Shown: positions 1 to 11,404, counted from the first letter of the stretch. The stretch: 64,000 nucleotides of DNA from Pseudomonas saliphila (GCF_008638345.1 NZ_VTVA01000018.1:21744-85743); one strand, 5' to 3'. The notes: generated by a model not told the origin, from the sequence alone. Made by a program: numbers and translations.

Positions 1-330
1 AGCTGACTCAGGAACACAACCAACGAATTATTTGTGGTGCATCTGGATCATGTGGACGTTGGCGCCGATATGTTCGGAGCGAATCACCGACCTCACTGTT
101 AGTAGACCCAGCCTGAGCGCGCCAATTTGTATTCATTCTGAACGGATCAAATTTACCCATGTGTAATAAGTATACGTTTATCGCTAGCCTCGCGAACCAG
201 ATAGGGTTTGATACGGAGCGCGATAAAGTAATAAAAACACATATAAAACAAATGCTTGTGATTAATTTTAGGGGTGTGGCACGCAAGTTGTATTAGTCCA
301 GATAACTAATCAACCAGGAGAATTCCTATT
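1..330. other. AT-richer non-coding stretch at window edge
   Basis: No convincing gene is seen in this stretch. It is visibly richer in A and T than the rest of the window and ends in a clear ribosome binding site (aggag about ten bases before the ATG at 331). It most likely carries the promoter of the DUF4168 gene. A minus-strand open frame covers most of it, but it has no recognisable family signature. Confidence 0.5.
277..292 (+). promoter_or_regulatory. Sigma-54-like promoter element (weak)
   Basis: The sequence TGGCACGCAAGTTGTA matches the sigma-54 consensus TGGCACG-N4-TTGCA with correct spacing. However, the -12 GC pair is GT here, and that position is usually essential. It lies about 40 bases upstream of the DUF4168 gene. 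Chance similarity is possible. Confidence 0.2.
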
Positions 331-717
331 ATGAACACATTGAAAACCCTTACCGCAGCCGTCGCTCTTGCCGCAATCGGCGCTACTGCTCCAGCCGCTT
401 TCGCACAGGACACTGGTAGTGCTCCGCAGGGCGCGCCTGCTGCTCAGATGGGCGGTGCTCAAACCGAAATTTCTGAAGAAGATCTGCAGAAGTTCGCAGA
501 AGCCGATTCAGCAGTTGGCGAGATCCGTGATGAGTTCTCTGAGCGTCTAAGCAAAGCTGAGAACCAGGAAGAGGCACAATCCCTGCAGATGGAAGCCCAG
601 GAAAAAATGGTTGAAGCCGTTCAGAGCGAAGGCCTCGAGATTCCTAAGTACAACGAGATCGCCACACGCATGCAGAGCGATCCAGAGCTGCAGCAGCGCA
701 TTCAGAGCATGAACTAA
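331..717 (+). CDS. DUF4168 domain secreted protein
   Basis: This small protein of 128 residues has an N-terminal signal peptide (charged start, Ala/Leu-rich core, probable AFA cleavage near residue 25). A Gln/Ala/Gly-rich linker follows, then an acidic helical domain from about residue 45. The helical part, with the pattern around EEDLQKFAEA and the closing repeat of Met/Gln/Asp residues, is typical of DUF4168, a family of periplasmic or secreted proteins without known function. The start is supported by an aggag ribosome binding site. The gene stands alone and is closed by a strong terminator. A stress-related role is often supposed for such proteins, but nothing here proves it. Confidence 0.85.
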   Translation: MNTLKTLTAAVALAAIGATAPAAFAQDTGSAPQGAPAAQMGGAQTEISEEDLQKFAEADSAVGEIRDEFSERLSKAENQEEAQSLQMEAQEKMVEAVQSEGLEIPKYNEIATRMQSDPELQQRIQSMN

Positions 718-735
718 TCGTTGCACGGTAGTATC

Positions 736-765
736 AAAAAGGGGCCTCGCGGCCCCTTTTTTGTG
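736..765 (+). terminator. Rho-independent terminator of the DUF4168 gene
   Basis: A GGGGCC/GGCCCC stem with a short loop is preceded by an A run and followed by six T residues, 20 bases after the stop codon. It looks active on the plus strand. Confidence 0.9.
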
Positions 766-831
766 TCTGGCATGTGCATGACATCGAGACGAATAGCACC
801 GCTGCGGTGAATAACCGGGCGAGCCTGCTAG

Positions 832-2031
<1,200 letters not shown>

Positions 2032-2119
2032 TTGTTCTGCATCGACTTCTCGCAGGTGTCGCGGTCCCCGGTGGGGTGACCGCGACAACACGCAATCACT
2101 CGTTCAGGTTGGGCTATCC

Positions 2120-2971
2120 ATGGCAACTTCACTCGAATTGATTTCCGCTACCAAATGCTTTGGTGGCTGGCACAAGCGTTACGGGCACCGCTCACAGGTA
2201 CTCGATTGCGATATGACCTTCGCCGTCTATCTTCCCCCCCAGGCCGAGCATGACGCGTCATTGCCGGTTCTGTACTGGCTTTCCGGGCTGACCTGCACCG
2301 ATGAAAACTTCATGCAGAAAGCCGGCGCGTTGAAGCTGGCTGCTGAGCTGGGGCTGGTAATCGTGGCGCCGGATACCAGTCCGCGCGGGCATGGTGTCGC
2401 GGATGACCCTGAGGGCGCCTACGATTTCGGGCTCGGCGCCGGCTTTTACATCAACGCTACCGAGCACCCCTGGGCCGCTCATTATCAGATGTATGACTAT
2501 GTTGTCAGCGAGCTGCCTGCGGTGGTCGAGGCCAGTTTCCCGGTTTTGCAGCGGCGCAGCATCAGTGGGCATTCCATGGGTGGACATGGAGCGTTGATAT
2601 GCGCGCTGAAGAATCCGGGGCGCTATCAGTCGGTCTCGGCGTTCGCGCCTGTGGTCAATCCGATCAACTGTCCCTGGGGACAAAAGGCATTCAGCGGCTA
2701 CCTGGGTGATGATCGAGAGCAATGGAAGCAATGGGATGCCTGTGAACTGATCGTCGATGCGCAGGAGCGGTTACCGTTGCTGATCGATCAGGGCGAGGCA
2801 GATACTTTCGTGGATGAGCAGTTAAAGCCTGAGGCGTTGGAAGCGGCCGCCGCTGCCGCCGCGCATCCCCTGACGCTGCGCCGTCAGCCTGGCTACGATC
2901 ATAGCTATTATTTCATCGCCACCTTTATCGACGATCACCTGCGCCATCATGCGGCCGCGCTGAAGGATTGA
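2120..2971 (+). CDS. fghA: S-formylglutathione hydrolase
   Basis: This serine esterase of the alpha/beta hydrolase fold (esterase D family) splits S-formylglutathione into formate and glutathione, completing formaldehyde oxidation begun by the preceding dehydrogenase. In 283 residues the nucleophile is Ser152 in GHSMGGHG. The probable Asp is in the GEADTF region near 228, and the His is in GYDHSYY near 261. The start at 2120 is chosen because the protein then begins as the family does; the frame stays open upstream without homology. It lies 88 bases after frmA and is probably cotranscribed with it. Confidence 0.95.
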   Translation: MATSLELISATKCFGGWHKRYGHRSQVLDCDMTFAVYLPPQAEHDASLPVLYWLSGLTCTDENFMQKAGALKLAAELGLVIVAPDTSPRGHGVADDPEGAYDFGLGAGFYINATEHPWAAHYQMYDYVVSELPAVVEASFPVLQRRSISGHSMGGHGALICALKNPGRYQSVSAFAPVVNPINCPWGQKAFSGYLGDDREQWKQWDACELIVDAQERLPLLIDQGEADTFVDEQLKPEALEAAAAAAAHPLTLRRQPGYDHSYYFIATFIDDHLRHHAAALKD

Positions 2972-3067
2972 TAGGGTCGCGCTGCGACCCTGCGTCGGTC
3001 GTGCCTTCTAGGCTGGGCCCTCAGGCTGTAAGATCAGCACCTTGATTCTTCAGCCGAGAGGTCTGGC

Positions 3068-3541
3068 ATGCGCATTGGTCATGGTTACGACGTTCACCGT
3101 TTTGGTGAAGGCGACTTCATTACGCTCGGCGGGGTGCGGATTTCCCATTCGCAGGGGCTGTTGGCGCACTCCGACGGGGATGTTGTCCTGCATGCGCTGA
3201 TGGACGCGCTACTCGGCGCCGCCGCGCTCGGCGACATTGGTCGGCATTTTCCAGACACTGACCCGCAGTACAAGGGCGCGGACAGTCGCAAGTTGCTGCG
3301 CCACACGCTGGATCTGATCGGCAGCAAGGGCTGGAAAGTCGGTAATGTCGACGCCACCATCATCGCCCAGGCGCCGAAGATGGCGCCGCATATTCAGGCC
3401 ATGCGCCAGGCCATCGCTGAGGATCTGACGGTTGATCCGGACCAGGTGAATATCAAGGCGACTACTACTGAGCGACTGGGCTTTGTCGGTCGCGAGGAAG
3501 GTATAGCTGTGCATGCGGTCGCGCTGCTGGTCGCCCTGTGA
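3068..3541 (+). CDS. ispF: 2-C-methyl-D-erythritol 2,4-cyclodiphosphate synthase
   Basis: IspF converts the CDP-linked methylerythritol phosphate into the cyclic diphosphate in the MEP isoprenoid pathway and forms trimers with a zinc ion at each active site. The 157 residues are the usual length. Metal ligands Asp8 and His10 (GYDVHRF) and His42 ([15 protein letters not shown]) are present, as is the ATTTERLGF substrate loop near the C-terminus. An agaggtctgg ribosome binding region precedes the ATG. The stop codon overlaps the GTG start of truD, so it opens a tightly packed operon with truD, surE, pcm and probably the next membrane protein gene. Confidence 0.96.
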   Translation: MRIGHGYDVHRFGEGDFITLGGVRISHSQGLLAHSDGDVVLHALMDALLGAAALGDIGRHFPDTDPQYKGADSRKLLRHTLDLIGSKGWKVGNVDATIIAQAPKMAPHIQAMRQAIAEDLTVDPDQVNIKATTTERLGFVGREEGIAVHAVALLVAL

Positions 3542-4602
3542 GCGCCTCAGACACTGAGTTGCTCGGGCCGTTGGCCTGGGGCGGACCCTTTGGTAGCGCG
3601 ATCCTGAAGGCCACGCCGGAAGATTTTCGCGTGACCGAGATTCTCGATCTGGAACTGGAAGGCGCGGGGGAGCATCTCTGGTTGCTGATCGAGAAGCGCA
3701 ACTTGAATACAGAAGAGGTCGCTCGACTGCTGGCTCGGGCTGCGGGCCTGAAGCTGAAGGATGTCAGCTACGCGGGTCTCAAGGACCGCAAGGCGATCAC
3801 CCGACAGTGGTTCAGCATGCAGTTGCCGGGGCAGGCCGATCCCGATTTTTCTGCGCTGTGGAATGATGATCTCATCTGTATTGAAAGCAGCCGTCACCGG
3901 CGCAAGCTGCAGCGCGGCGCGCACCGGGCTAATCATTTTGCTATCCGTCTGACAGAACTGCAGGCGGACCGCGATGCGCTCGATCACTGCCTGCGGACAG
4001 TGGCTGAGCAGGGCGTGCCGAATTATTTTGGCCCGCAGCGATTCGGTCGCGAAGGCAGTAATCTGTTCGACGCACGTCGCTGGGCCGAGCGTGGCGGTTT
4101 GCCCCCCGCGCGGGGAACGCGTTCGCGGTTGCTGTCAACTGCACGCAGCCTGCTGTTCAACCGCGTACTTGCCCGCCGGGTAGCGCAGGGCAGCTGGAAC
4201 AGGGTGTTGCCGGGCGATTGCCTGGCCTTCACCGATAGCCGCAGTCAGTTTCCCGCCAGCAGGCTGGAAGACAACGACCCGCGCCTGGCAGCGCTCGATC
4301 TGCATCCCACTGGGCCGCTGTGGGGCAAGGGTGAACCGGCGGTCGAAGGCGCGGTGCTGGAACTGGAAAAGGCCGAGGCTGAGGGTGAGCCGCAGTTGGC
4401 AACCTGGCTGATTTCTGCCGATCTTGAGCAATCCAGGCGTATCCTGCGTCTCCCTTTGAAGGCGTTGACGTGGCATTATCCGTCACCGGATTGTCTGGAA
4501 CTTGAATTTACCCTGCCGACCGGCTGTTTCGCGACTGCAGTAATCCGCGAGCTGGTGCGACTGGCCGAAGAGCCGGGCGGCGGACTGGAAAGTGAAACCT
4601 GA
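3538..4602 (+). CDS. truD: tRNA pseudouridine(13) synthase
   Basis: TruD converts uridine 13 of certain tRNAs, notably tRNA-Glu, to pseudouridine. The 354 residues contain the family's catalytic Asp at about residue 83 in the GLKDRKA motif. The NYFGPQRFG motif near 160 opens the inserted TRUD domain. The gene starts with GTG, overlapping the ispF stop codon by four bases, and its stop shares one base with the surE start. This ispF-truD-surE-pcm order is standard in Pseudomonas. Nothing is unusual. Confidence 0.95.
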   Translation: MSASDTELLGPLAWGGPFGSAILKATPEDFRVTEILDLELEGAGEHLWLLIEKRNLNTEEVARLLARAAGLKLKDVSYAGLKDRKAITRQWFSMQLPGQADPDFSALWNDDLICIESSRHRRKLQRGAHRANHFAIRLTELQADRDALDHCLRTVAEQGVPNYFGPQRFGREGSNLFDARRWAERGGLPPARGTRSRLLSTARSLLFNRVLARRVAQGSWNRVLPGDCLAFTDSRSQFPASRLEDNDPRLAALDLHPTGPLWGKGEPAVEGAVLELEKAEAEGEPQLATWLISADLEQSRRILRLPLKALTWHYPSPDCLELEFTLPTGCFATAVIRELVRLAEEPGGGLESET

Positions 4603-5351
4603 TGCGTATTCTGATAGCCAATGATGATGGCGTGCTGGCACCGGGTTTGACAGCCTTATACGAGGCGTTGAACGATTACGCCGACTGCGTAGTGGTTGCG
4701 CCCCATGAAGACCGTAGCGGCGCCAGCAGCTCGCTGAGCCTGGACAAGCCACTACGCCCCTTTACCCTGGATAACGGTTTTATTGGTCTCAACGGAACGC
4801 CCACCGATTGTGTGCATCTGGGGATCAACGCGCTGTATCAGGGGACCGTCGATATGGTGGTTGCCGGCATTAACCTCGGCGCCAATCTCGGCGATGATGT
4901 GCTCTATTCGGGTACCGTGGCGGCGGCGCTGGAAGGGCGTTTTCTGTCGCGCACAGCCATGGCCTTCTCACTGGTCGGGCGTCAGCCGGAGAATCTCGCG
5001 GCCGCCGCGACCATCGCCCGACGCATGGTGGCCGCGCATGAACAGCTGGAGTTACCACCGCGGACGGTACTCAGCGTGAATATTCCGAATCTGCCGCTTG
5101 ATCAGATCAAGGGCATTCGACTGACCCGACTGGGTCATCGCTCGCGGGCCGCTACACCGGTTCGATGGGTCGATCCGCGGGGCAAGGAAGGTTACTGGAT
5201 TTCGGTCGCTGGCGACGCCGAGGATGGCGGCGAGGGGACCGATTTCCATGCGGTCATGCAGGGGTATGTATCGGTTACCCCCCTGCGCGTCGACAAAACC
5301 CACTATGAGGTGTTCGATCACCTTGGGCAGTGGCTGGAGAATCTTGGTTAA
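4602..5351 (+). CDS. surE: 5'/3'-nucleotidase SurE
   Basis: SurE is a cytoplasmic metal-dependent phosphatase acting on nucleoside monophosphates, linked to stationary-phase survival. In 249 residues the N-terminal [10 protein letters not shown] carries the metal-binding Asp pair (residues 8 and 9). The [10 protein letters not shown] segment near 40 and NGTPTDCV near 95 are the other family motifs. The start overlaps the truD stop by one base (TGATG), and the stop overlaps the proposed pcm start. The pairing with pcm is an old and widespread one in proteobacteria. Confidence 0.95.
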   Translation: MRILIANDDGVLAPGLTALYEALNDYADCVVVAPHEDRSGASSSLSLDKPLRPFTLDNGFIGLNGTPTDCVHLGINALYQGTVDMVVAGINLGANLGDDVLYSGTVAAALEGRFLSRTAMAFSLVGRQPENLAAAATIARRMVAAHEQLELPPRTVLSVNIPNLPLDQIKGIRLTRLGHRSRAATPVRWVDPRGKEGYWISVAGDAEDGGEGTDFHAVMQGYVSVTPLRVDKTHYEVFDHLGQWLENLG

Positions 5352-6025
5352 TGGCAGCGCGCGAAGATATTTATATACACGGAATTGGCATGACCTCCCA
5401 ACGCACGCGGGAACGACTGCTGGAACGTTTATTCGAGGAAGGAATCCAGAATCTGCAGGTGCTTGAGGCGATACGCCGCACACCCCGGCATCTGTTTGTT
5501 GATGAGGCATTGGCACACCGTGCCTACGAGGACACCGCCTTGCCCATCGGACATAACCAGACGCTGTCGCAGCCGTATATCGTCGCGCGCATGACCGAGC
5601 TGCTTCTCGGTGGTGGACCGCTGGACAAGGTGCTCGAAGTCGGCACCGGATCAGGTTACCAGACCGCCATTCTGGCGCAGGTGGTAGAGCGCATCTTCAG
5701 TGTTGAACGCATCATGCCGCTGCAGGAACGGGCCAAAGCCGTATTGCGTGATATCAATATCCGCAACGTGGTCTTTCGCCACGCCGACGGCAATTGGGGC
5801 TGGCCACAGTACGGGCCCTACGATGCGATTCTGGTAACGGCAGCCCCGGCGGAAGTGCCCGTCGAGTTGCTCAGTCAGTTGGCTGATGGCGGCCGGATGG
5901 TCATTCCGGTTGGCGAAAAGGAACAGCATCTGACCCTGGTTATTCGCGAAGGGGAACAGTTCATCAGACATCAGGTCGAACCGGTACGTTTTGTACCGCT
6001 ATTGGCAGGAGCTATTACTTCTTGA
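5351..6025 (+). CDS. pcm: Protein-L-isoaspartate O-methyltransferase
   Basis: Pcm methylates isoaspartyl residues in aged proteins using S-adenosylmethionine, starting their repair. The SAM-binding loop is seen in [12 protein letters not shown], with the family's [15 protein letters not shown] region before it. I chose the ATG at 5351 because it overlaps the surE stop (TAATG) and has GGAG eleven bases upstream. It gives 224 residues and keeps a [10 protein letters not shown] stretch intact. The ATG at 5390 ([10 protein letters not shown]) would give the roughly 211-residue length often annotated in Pseudomonas, so the start is uncertain. The stop overlaps the TTG start of the next gene. Confidence 0.93.
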   Translation: MAAREDIYIHGIGMTSQRTRERLLERLFEEGIQNLQVLEAIRRTPRHLFVDEALAHRAYEDTALPIGHNQTLSQPYIVARMTELLLGGGPLDKVLEVGTGSGYQTAILAQVVERIFSVERIMPLQERAKAVLRDINIRNVVFRHADGNWGWPQYGPYDAILVTAAPAEVPVELLSQLADGGRMVIPVGEKEQHLTLVIREGEQFIRHQVEPVRFVPLLAGAITS

Positions 6026-6960
6026 AGGCATTACCCCTGGGAGTTGTGCAGTACCTATCGGTTTTTTTCAAGGGCATGGCAATGGGCGCCGCGGATGTGG
6101 TGCCAGGTGTTTCTGGCGGGACCATCGCCTTTATTACCGGCATTTACGACCGTCTCGTTGGTGCCATCGCCGCGTGCAGTCCGACCAAGGTTGGCTGGCT
6201 GTTAAAGGGCCGAGTGAGGGAAACCTGGCGATCCGTGGATGGCAGCTTTCTGGTGACGCTGCTTGCGGGTGTGCTGACCAGTATCCTCAGTCTGGCGAAG
6301 CTGATCAGCTATCTGCTTGAGGCCTACCCAGTCCATTTGTGGTCGTTCTTTTTCGGGTTGATTCTCATCTCGGTCGTCGTCATTGGACGTCAAATCCCGC
6401 GCTGGAATATTGCCACGCTGTCGGCAGCCCTGGCGGGCGCCGCATTTGCCTATCTGATAACTGTGGCCGTTCCCCTGCAGTTGCCAGTGACCCTGCCAAT
6501 GGTCTTCATCGCCGCCTCCATCGCGATCTGCGCAATGATTCTGCCCGGCATATCCGGTAGTTTCATTTTGTTGTTGCTGGGCCTGTATGCTCCGGTGCTG
6601 GATGCGGTGCGGTCGATGGATCTGGTATTCATCGCGGTATTCGGTCTTGGGTGTATCGCTGGTTTGCTGAGTTTTTCCAGGCTATTACAGTGGCTTCTGA
6701 ATAATCTGCGTCATGTTACGCTGGCCTTCCTGACGGGGCTCATGGTTGGCTCGCTGAACAAGGTCTGGCCCTGGAAGGAAACGCTCAGCTGGCGCGAGAA
6801 CAGTGCAGGGCAGCTGGAACCCCTGCTGCAGAGCAACATTACTCCCGCGCACTATCAGGCACTGACCGGGGAGCCCTCGTTCTGGCTGGTTGCGTTGGCA
6901 TTGATGCTGCTTGGCATGCTATTAGTGGCAGCACTCGAGTGGTGGGGAGGGCGAACCTGA
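6022..6960 (+). CDS. DUF368 family multi-pass membrane protein
   Basis: This hydrophobic protein of 312 residues has about eight predicted membrane segments. The signature near the start, [17 protein letters not shown], and the later [10 protein letters not shown] repeat are typical of DUF368. Members of this broad family have been proposed to be lipid-carrier (undecaprenyl phosphate) flippases, which would fit an envelope role, but that assignment is by family only. A TTG start at 6022 overlaps the pcm stop, and the protein then begins just before the conserved motif. It sits between pcm and the nlpD-like gene, where P. aeruginosa as I remember it has no such gene. Confidence 0.85.
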   Translation: MKALPLGVVQYLSVFFKGMAMGAADVVPGVSGGTIAFITGIYDRLVGAIAACSPTKVGWLLKGRVRETWRSVDGSFLVTLLAGVLTSILSLAKLISYLLEAYPVHLWSFFFGLILISVVVIGRQIPRWNIATLSAALAGAAFAYLITVAVPLQLPVTLPMVFIAASIAICAMILPGISGSFILLLLGLYAPVLDAVRSMDLVFIAVFGLGCIAGLLSFSRLLQWLLNNLRHVTLAFLTGLMVGSLNKVWPWKETLSWRENSAGQLEPLLQSNITPAHYQALTGEPSFWLVALALMLLGMLLVAALEWWGGRT

Positions 6961-7001
6961 GCCAGTCGCTTCACCCGTTGTTAATTTCACGACTTCTGAG
7001 T

Positions 7002-7919
7002 ATGGGGCGAAGTGTGTTCGACAGGCATTCGGTAATAACATATATAAAGCGCACTTCTCTGGGGCTGCTGATCGGTCTGCTTACGGCCTGCGCCGGGCCT
7101 GCTGGCATGGTGCCTATCGATGATCGCAGCCGCGGCGGCCAGCGTGCCGAGCCGGCGCCGACGTCGGGATTGCATACCGTCAGCCGTGGTGAAACGCTTT
7201 ATCAGATTGCCTTCCGATACGGCAAGGACTGGAAATCAGTCGCTTCCGCCAATGGTCTGCGTCAGCCTTTTACGATCTATCCGGGCCAGCAGCTGCGGGT
7301 CGGACCTTCACGTTCATACGCCGCCTCACCCACGCAGCCACGCAGCACCGAAAGCATAGGCTTGCGCACCACTGTTCGGCCGGCTGGAACGGCCGCCGCC
7401 AGGCCGACCCCGCCTGCTGCAGCGCCTCGTGCGACACCGCGGGCGACGCCGCCGGCAATCACCTCCAGGCCGAGTACCCCAGCGGCCAAACCCACCCCCA
7501 GCAGCAAGCCCGCTACCCCAGCGCCAGTGGCCAAGGTGCCGGCCAATGTCGATGGCTGGAATTGGCCCGCGACCGGCCCCTTGATCTCGCGTTTTCAGTC
7601 AAACGGGAGTTTGAATAAAGGAATTGATATAGCTGGTGAAATGGGACAGCCTGTCAGAGCAGCCGCAAACGGGGCTGTGGTGTATGCAGGCCGCGGTCTG
7701 ATCGGCTATGGCGATATGATTATCATCAAGCACGATCAGACCTACCTGAGCGCTTATGCCCACAACAGTCGTCTGTTGGTGAAGGAAGGCGATCAGGTCA
7801 AGGCCGGCCAGACGGTCGCCGAAATGGGCAATAGTGGCACTGACAGGGTCAAGCTGCATTTCGAGATACGTCGCCAAGGCAAGCCGGTGGATCCTTTGAG
7901 CTATTTGCCCAAGCAGTAA
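7002..7919 (+). CDS. nlpD: NlpD-like lipoprotein, LysM plus degenerate M23 domain
   Basis: This outer-membrane lipoprotein is predicted to activate a cell-wall amidase during division. From the ATG at 7002 there are 305 residues. The signal peptide ends in a lipobox with Cys at residue 30 (LLTAC). A LysM peptidoglycan-binding domain lies at about 60-105, then a long Pro/Ala/Thr-rich linker, then a C-terminal M23 (LytM) domain. The zinc ligands are partly lost: the first His position reads NKGIDI, and the HxH motif reads KLHFE. That matches the non-catalytic LytM factors NlpD and EnvC. The gene lies directly before rpoS, as in many gammaproteobacteria, where nlpD often carries an rpoS promoter. 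Confidence 0.9.
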   Translation: MGRSVFDRHSVITYIKRTSLGLLIGLLTACAGPAGMVPIDDRSRGGQRAEPAPTSGLHTVSRGETLYQIAFRYGKDWKSVASANGLRQPFTIYPGQQLRVGPSRSYAASPTQPRSTESIGLRTTVRPAGTAAARPTPPAAAPRATPRATPPAITSRPSTPAAKPTPSSKPATPAPVAKVPANVDGWNWPATGPLISRFQSNGSLNKGIDIAGEMGQPVRAAANGAVVYAGRGLIGYGDMIIIKHDQTYLSAYAHNSRLLVKEGDQVKAGQTVAEMGNSGTDRVKLHFEIRRQGKPVDPLSYLPKQ

Positions 7920-8084
7920 GGATTACACCGGTCGTAATGCGTTTGTCACGGAAGGCGAGCAAAACAATAGTACGTGACCGGAACAAGCGGGGGCTTGGTC
8001 GGTCAATTACAGTGAGGGATGGATAGGCTGTAGTGAAGCCGTTCATTTATCCGGACGTACTTCGAACGATATGGGGCAGCGAAA

Positions 8085-9098
8085 ATGGCAGTGAATAATA
8101 AAGAGCCCGTACAAACCCTGACTGACGATCTCGCTCTCCTCGAGCGGGAACCGAAGGACGTGGAGGAGCTCGACATGGGCACACCGGCCGAGTTGAATCC
8201 GGCGGGACTGAACAGAGCTTCGTCACCGCGAACGCACCGTCGCGAAAACTCCTTCGAATTCACCAAACAACTTGATGCTACTCAGCTGTATCTCAACGAG
8301 ATTGGCTTCTCGCCACTCCTGACCCCCGAAGAAGAAGTCTATTTTGCCCGTCTGGCGCAAAAGGGCGACGCTGCGGGTCGTCGGCGCATGATTGAGAGCA
8401 ACCTGCGTCTGGTCGTGAAGATAGCGCGTCGCTATGTCAATCGGGGTTTGAGCCTGCTCGACCTGATCGAGGAGGGGAATCTGGGGCTGATTCGGGCTGT
8501 CGAGAAGTTTGACCCGGAGCGTGGTTTCCGTTTCTCGACTTACGCGACCTGGTGGATCCGCCAGACGATTGAGCGCGCCATCATGAATCAGACGCGGACC
8601 ATTCGTTTGCCGATTCACGTGGTCAAGGAGCTCAATATCTATCTGCGTGCAGCGCGGGAGCTGACCCAGAAGCTCGATCACGAGCCTTCACCGGAAGAGA
8701 TCGCCAGCCTCCTCGACAGGCCAGTCGCGGATGTGAAGCGCATGCTCGGCTTGAACGAGCGCGTCGCGTCGGTGGATATGTCGCTGGGGCCGGATTCCGA
8801 TAAAACCCTGCTCGATACCCTGACCGACGAGCAGGCGACTGACCCCTGCGAACTGCTGCAAGGGGATGATCTCAACGCCAGTATCGACCACTGGCTTGGC
8901 GAGCTCAGCGAGAAGCAGCGCGAGGTCGTTGCGCGGCGCTTCGGCTTGCGAGGGCACGAAAGCAGCACGCTGGAGGAAGTCGGACGTGAGATCGGCCTTA
9001 CCCGCGAGCGGGTACGCCAGATTCAGGTCGAGGCGCTCAAGCGGTTACGCGATATTCTCGAGCAGCATGGTCTGACCGGTGAGTCGCTCTTTCAATAG
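8085..9098 (+). CDS. rpoS: RNA polymerase sigma factor RpoS (stationary phase)
   Basis: This alternative sigma factor controls stationary-phase and stress genes. The 337 residues run in the normal order. An acidic N-terminal region 1.1 comes first, then region 1.2 at [16 protein letters not shown]. Region 2 includes the -10 reading segment [17 protein letters not shown], and region 3 follows. Region 4 ends in the helix-turn-helix [19 protein letters not shown]. Length and motifs match Pseudomonas RpoS closely. The gene follows nlpD by 165 bases and ends at a strong terminator. The rsmZ small RNA and fdxA gene that usually follow in Pseudomonas are absent here. Confidence 0.97.
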   Translation: MAVNNKEPVQTLTDDLALLEREPKDVEELDMGTPAELNPAGLNRASSPRTHRRENSFEFTKQLDATQLYLNEIGFSPLLTPEEEVYFARLAQKGDAAGRRRMIESNLRLVVKIARRYVNRGLSLLDLIEEGNLGLIRAVEKFDPERGFRFSTYATWWIRQTIERAIMNQTRTIRLPIHVVKELNIYLRAARELTQKLDHEPSPEEIASLLDRPVADVKRMLGLNERVASVDMSLGPDSDKTLLDTLTDEQATDPCELLQGDDLNASIDHWLGELSEKQREVVARRFGLRGHESSTLEEVGREIGLTRERVRQIQVEALKRLRDILEQHGLTGESLFQ

Positions 9099-9114
9099 GT
9101 GACTCTCTTAACGT

Positions 9115-9154
9115 AAAAGCCCCGCACGGCTTGTACCCCGCGCGGGGCTTTTTA
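9115..9154 (+). terminator. Terminator after rpoS
   Basis: A GCCCCGC/GCGGGGC stem is flanked by an A run and followed by five T residues, about 20 bases after the rpoS stop. The symmetric A and T runs mean it may also serve the convergent gene on the minus strand. Confidence 0.9.
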
Positions 9155-9209
9155 TGGTCTGAAGATCAGCCCGTTGTGCGGAGTGATCGGACTCGCCCTT
9201 GAGCCATTG

Positions 9210-11276
9210 TCAGATGAGAAAGTGTGCCTTGGGCATCAAAGCCCTGGCGTTGTACCTGTGCAGCCAGTCCGGTACCGCAGAAGCCGGCAGCGGGCGGCTG
9301 TAATAATATCCCTGCCCCTCGTTGCAGCCCTGGTTGACTATGTATACCTGTTGCTCGAGGGTTTCGACGCCCTCGGCGATGACTTGCATGTTGAGGCTGC
9401 GACCCAACTGGATGATGGCGCGGACGATGGTTGCATCGTCTTCATCGAGCAGTACGTCCTGGACGAAGCTTCTGTCGATCTTGATCTTGTCCAGCGGTAG
9501 CCCGCGCAGATAACTGAGAGAGGAATATCCAGTTCCAAAGTCGTCAATGGCAATCAGTACGCCGGCCTTCTTCAGGTTATTCAAATGGCCTGCGGCAGCG
9601 GCAATATCGTCCATCAGACCTGTTTCCGTGACCTCCAGCTCCAGGCTCAGCGGCGGGAGTGCATAGCGTTGCATCAGCGCGGCAACCTTGCCGGCCAACT
9701 CGGCGTGATGCAGTTGCACGGTGGACAGGTTTACCGCCATGCGCAGATCAGGAAAGCCTGCGAGATGCCATTCATGTAGTTGCTTGCAGGCCTGCTCAAG
9801 CACCCACTCACCGATAGCGTTGATCGAACCGTTCTGCTCGGCCAGAGGAATGAACAGGTCAGGGGGCACCAGTCCGCGGTCTGGATGCTGCCAGCGCAAC
9901 AGGGCTTCAACGCCCACCGCCCTATGCTCGTCGAAGCTGACTTGCGGCTGGTAGACGAGATGAAACTCGCGGCGTTCGAGCGCACCGCGCAAGTCCTTGT
10001 CCAGTTCGCGGCGCACGCGCATTTCTGCGTCGAGGCTGGCAATGTAGAACTGGTAGCGGTTACGTGAGCGGGCTTTGGCGAGCATCATGGTCTGCTCGGC
10101 CTTCTGCAAGACCGTCTCGGCATCGGCGCCATCGTCGGGGAACAGCGAGATACCAATGGTCGCCCGCAGGCGGACGACATTATTGCCGAGGACGAAGGGG
10201 CGATTGAGGTCGTCCAGAATCGTCTGCGCCAGTTCGGCGGCTTCGTAGGGTTCGCTGATGCCGGTTTGCACCAGTGCAAACTGGTCACCGCCCAGCCTGG
10301 CCAGACTGCCAAGCCGACTGCTATTGGCTCGCAGTCGGTCGGCCACGGCTACCAGCAGGGTATCGCCGGACTGATAGGTAAACTGTTCGTTTATTTCCTT
10401 GAAGTCATCCAGTCCACAGCACAGGACTGCCACGCCCTTTTGCTGGCGCCCGGCATCGGCAAGCATCCGGGTGAGCTGGTCCTGCAGCATGCTGCGGTTG
10501 GGCAGCCCCGTCAGATTGTCATGATTGGTCATGTGCAGCAGGTTGGCCTCGGCTTCGCGCCGCTGGTTGCTGTTGCGTTCTATCGATTCAAGCAGTTCGT
10601 TGGCCTTCTCTATCCAGAGTCCGAGTTCGTTCTTCTCGTGTCCGCGCAGGGCAGGAATCAGCATTCGCCCGGGCTTATCAGGATTGATCTGGGCAATGTT
10701 AATAAGGATCTGTGAAAGCGGCCGGGTCAGCAGGATGTGATAGAGCAGGTACAGCACTAACGCCATGGCCAACGCGCGCAGTATCCCCGAGACAAGTACG
10801 ATGAGCGAACGCTCCAGGAGATCCTGCCCATAGGGAGCCGTATCGAGCGTCAGCCGTAGCTCCCCATAGTATTCCCGCGTGGGCTCGCGCCCTCTGAGCT
10901 CAATCGAATACTGCCGGTCAGTGCCCAGTAGTCGGTCTGTGAGTGCTCGATAGGGCAGGACAGCTAGAGGTTTTTCGCGAATGGCCAGGGCGGCTTCCCT
11001 GGGATTGCCAATGGATACAAAGCGCACCGCCTTGTGCTCAAAAAGCCCTTCAGCCACCTGGGAAGCCATTGCGCGGTCGAAACTGTATACCGCCTGAGTC
11101 GCGGGATCGCGCGACATGGCGAGAATCTGTTCAGCGGCTTTGTCTATGATGCGGCGTTCTAGTCGCAGGTCGTATGCAATTTGAGCGCTGCTCAAAAGGA
11201 TACCCACGATCAATGCCCACAACAGAACTTGCTGAAACAGTTTGACGGAGAGGCTGTTTCGTCGCTCCAATTTCAC
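9210..11276 (-). CDS. Membrane GGDEF-EAL protein, probable c-di-GMP phosphodiesterase
   Basis: This inner-membrane signalling protein of 688 residues has a membrane segment at about 12-32, a periplasmic sensor region of about 120 residues, and a second membrane segment near 160-185. A HAMP-like linker, a GGDEF domain and a C-terminal EAL domain follow. The GGDEF signature reads RLGGDQF, and no RxxD inhibitory site precedes it, so cyclase activity is doubtful. The EAL part keeps the catalytic set: EALLRW, VNLS, the Glu in LEVTETG, DDFGTGYSS, KIDRSFV and EGVE. It is therefore most likely a phosphodiesterase, perhaps with GTP binding to the first domain as a control. The start is GTG and no good ribosome binding site is seen. 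Confidence 0.88.
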   Translation of the reverse strand: MKLERRNSLSVKLFQQVLLWALIVGILLSSAQIAYDLRLERRIIDKAAEQILAMSRDPATQAVYSFDRAMASQVAEGLFEHKAVRFVSIGNPREAALAIREKPLAVLPYRALTDRLLGTDRQYSIELRGREPTREYYGELRLTLDTAPYGQDLLERSLIVLVSGILRALAMALVLYLLYHILLTRPLSQILINIAQINPDKPGRMLIPALRGHEKNELGLWIEKANELLESIERNSNQRREAEANLLHMTNHDNLTGLPNRSMLQDQLTRMLADAGRQQKGVAVLCCGLDDFKEINEQFTYQSGDTLLVAVADRLRANSSRLGSLARLGGDQFALVQTGISEPYEAAELAQTILDDLNRPFVLGNNVVRLRATIGISLFPDDGADAETVLQKAEQTMMLAKARSRNRYQFYIASLDAEMRVRRELDKDLRGALERREFHLVYQPQVSFDEHRAVGVEALLRWQHPDRGLVPPDLFIPLAEQNGSINAIGEWVLEQACKQLHEWHLAGFPDLRMAVNLSTVQLHHAELAGKVAALMQRYALPPLSLELEVTETGLMDDIAAAAGHLNNLKKAGVLIAIDDFGTGYSSLSYLRGLPLDKIKIDRSFVQDVLLDEDDATIVRAIIQLGRSLNMQVIAEGVETLEQQVYIVNQGCNEGQGYYYSRPLPASAVPDWLHRYNARALMPKAHFLI

Positions 11277-11404
11277 TGTGGCCGTCCATGCTTTACTACG
11301 GGCGAAACGTATCAGCCTGAGACGATAGAGAGTGGTCTGGCTGGACTGAACTCAGTATTCGCAATGTAACGGCCAGTGTCAAAGAGAAGTCATTGCATTG
11401 TGCC

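Noticed and set aside
8..286. Minus-strand open frame of 92 residues at the window edge
   Set aside because: No family motif, no ribosome binding site of note, AT-rich sequence that fits a promoter region better.
7380..7540. Pro/Ala/Thr-rich repeat region as a separate repeat element
   Set aside because: It is the coding linker of the NlpD-like lipoprotein.
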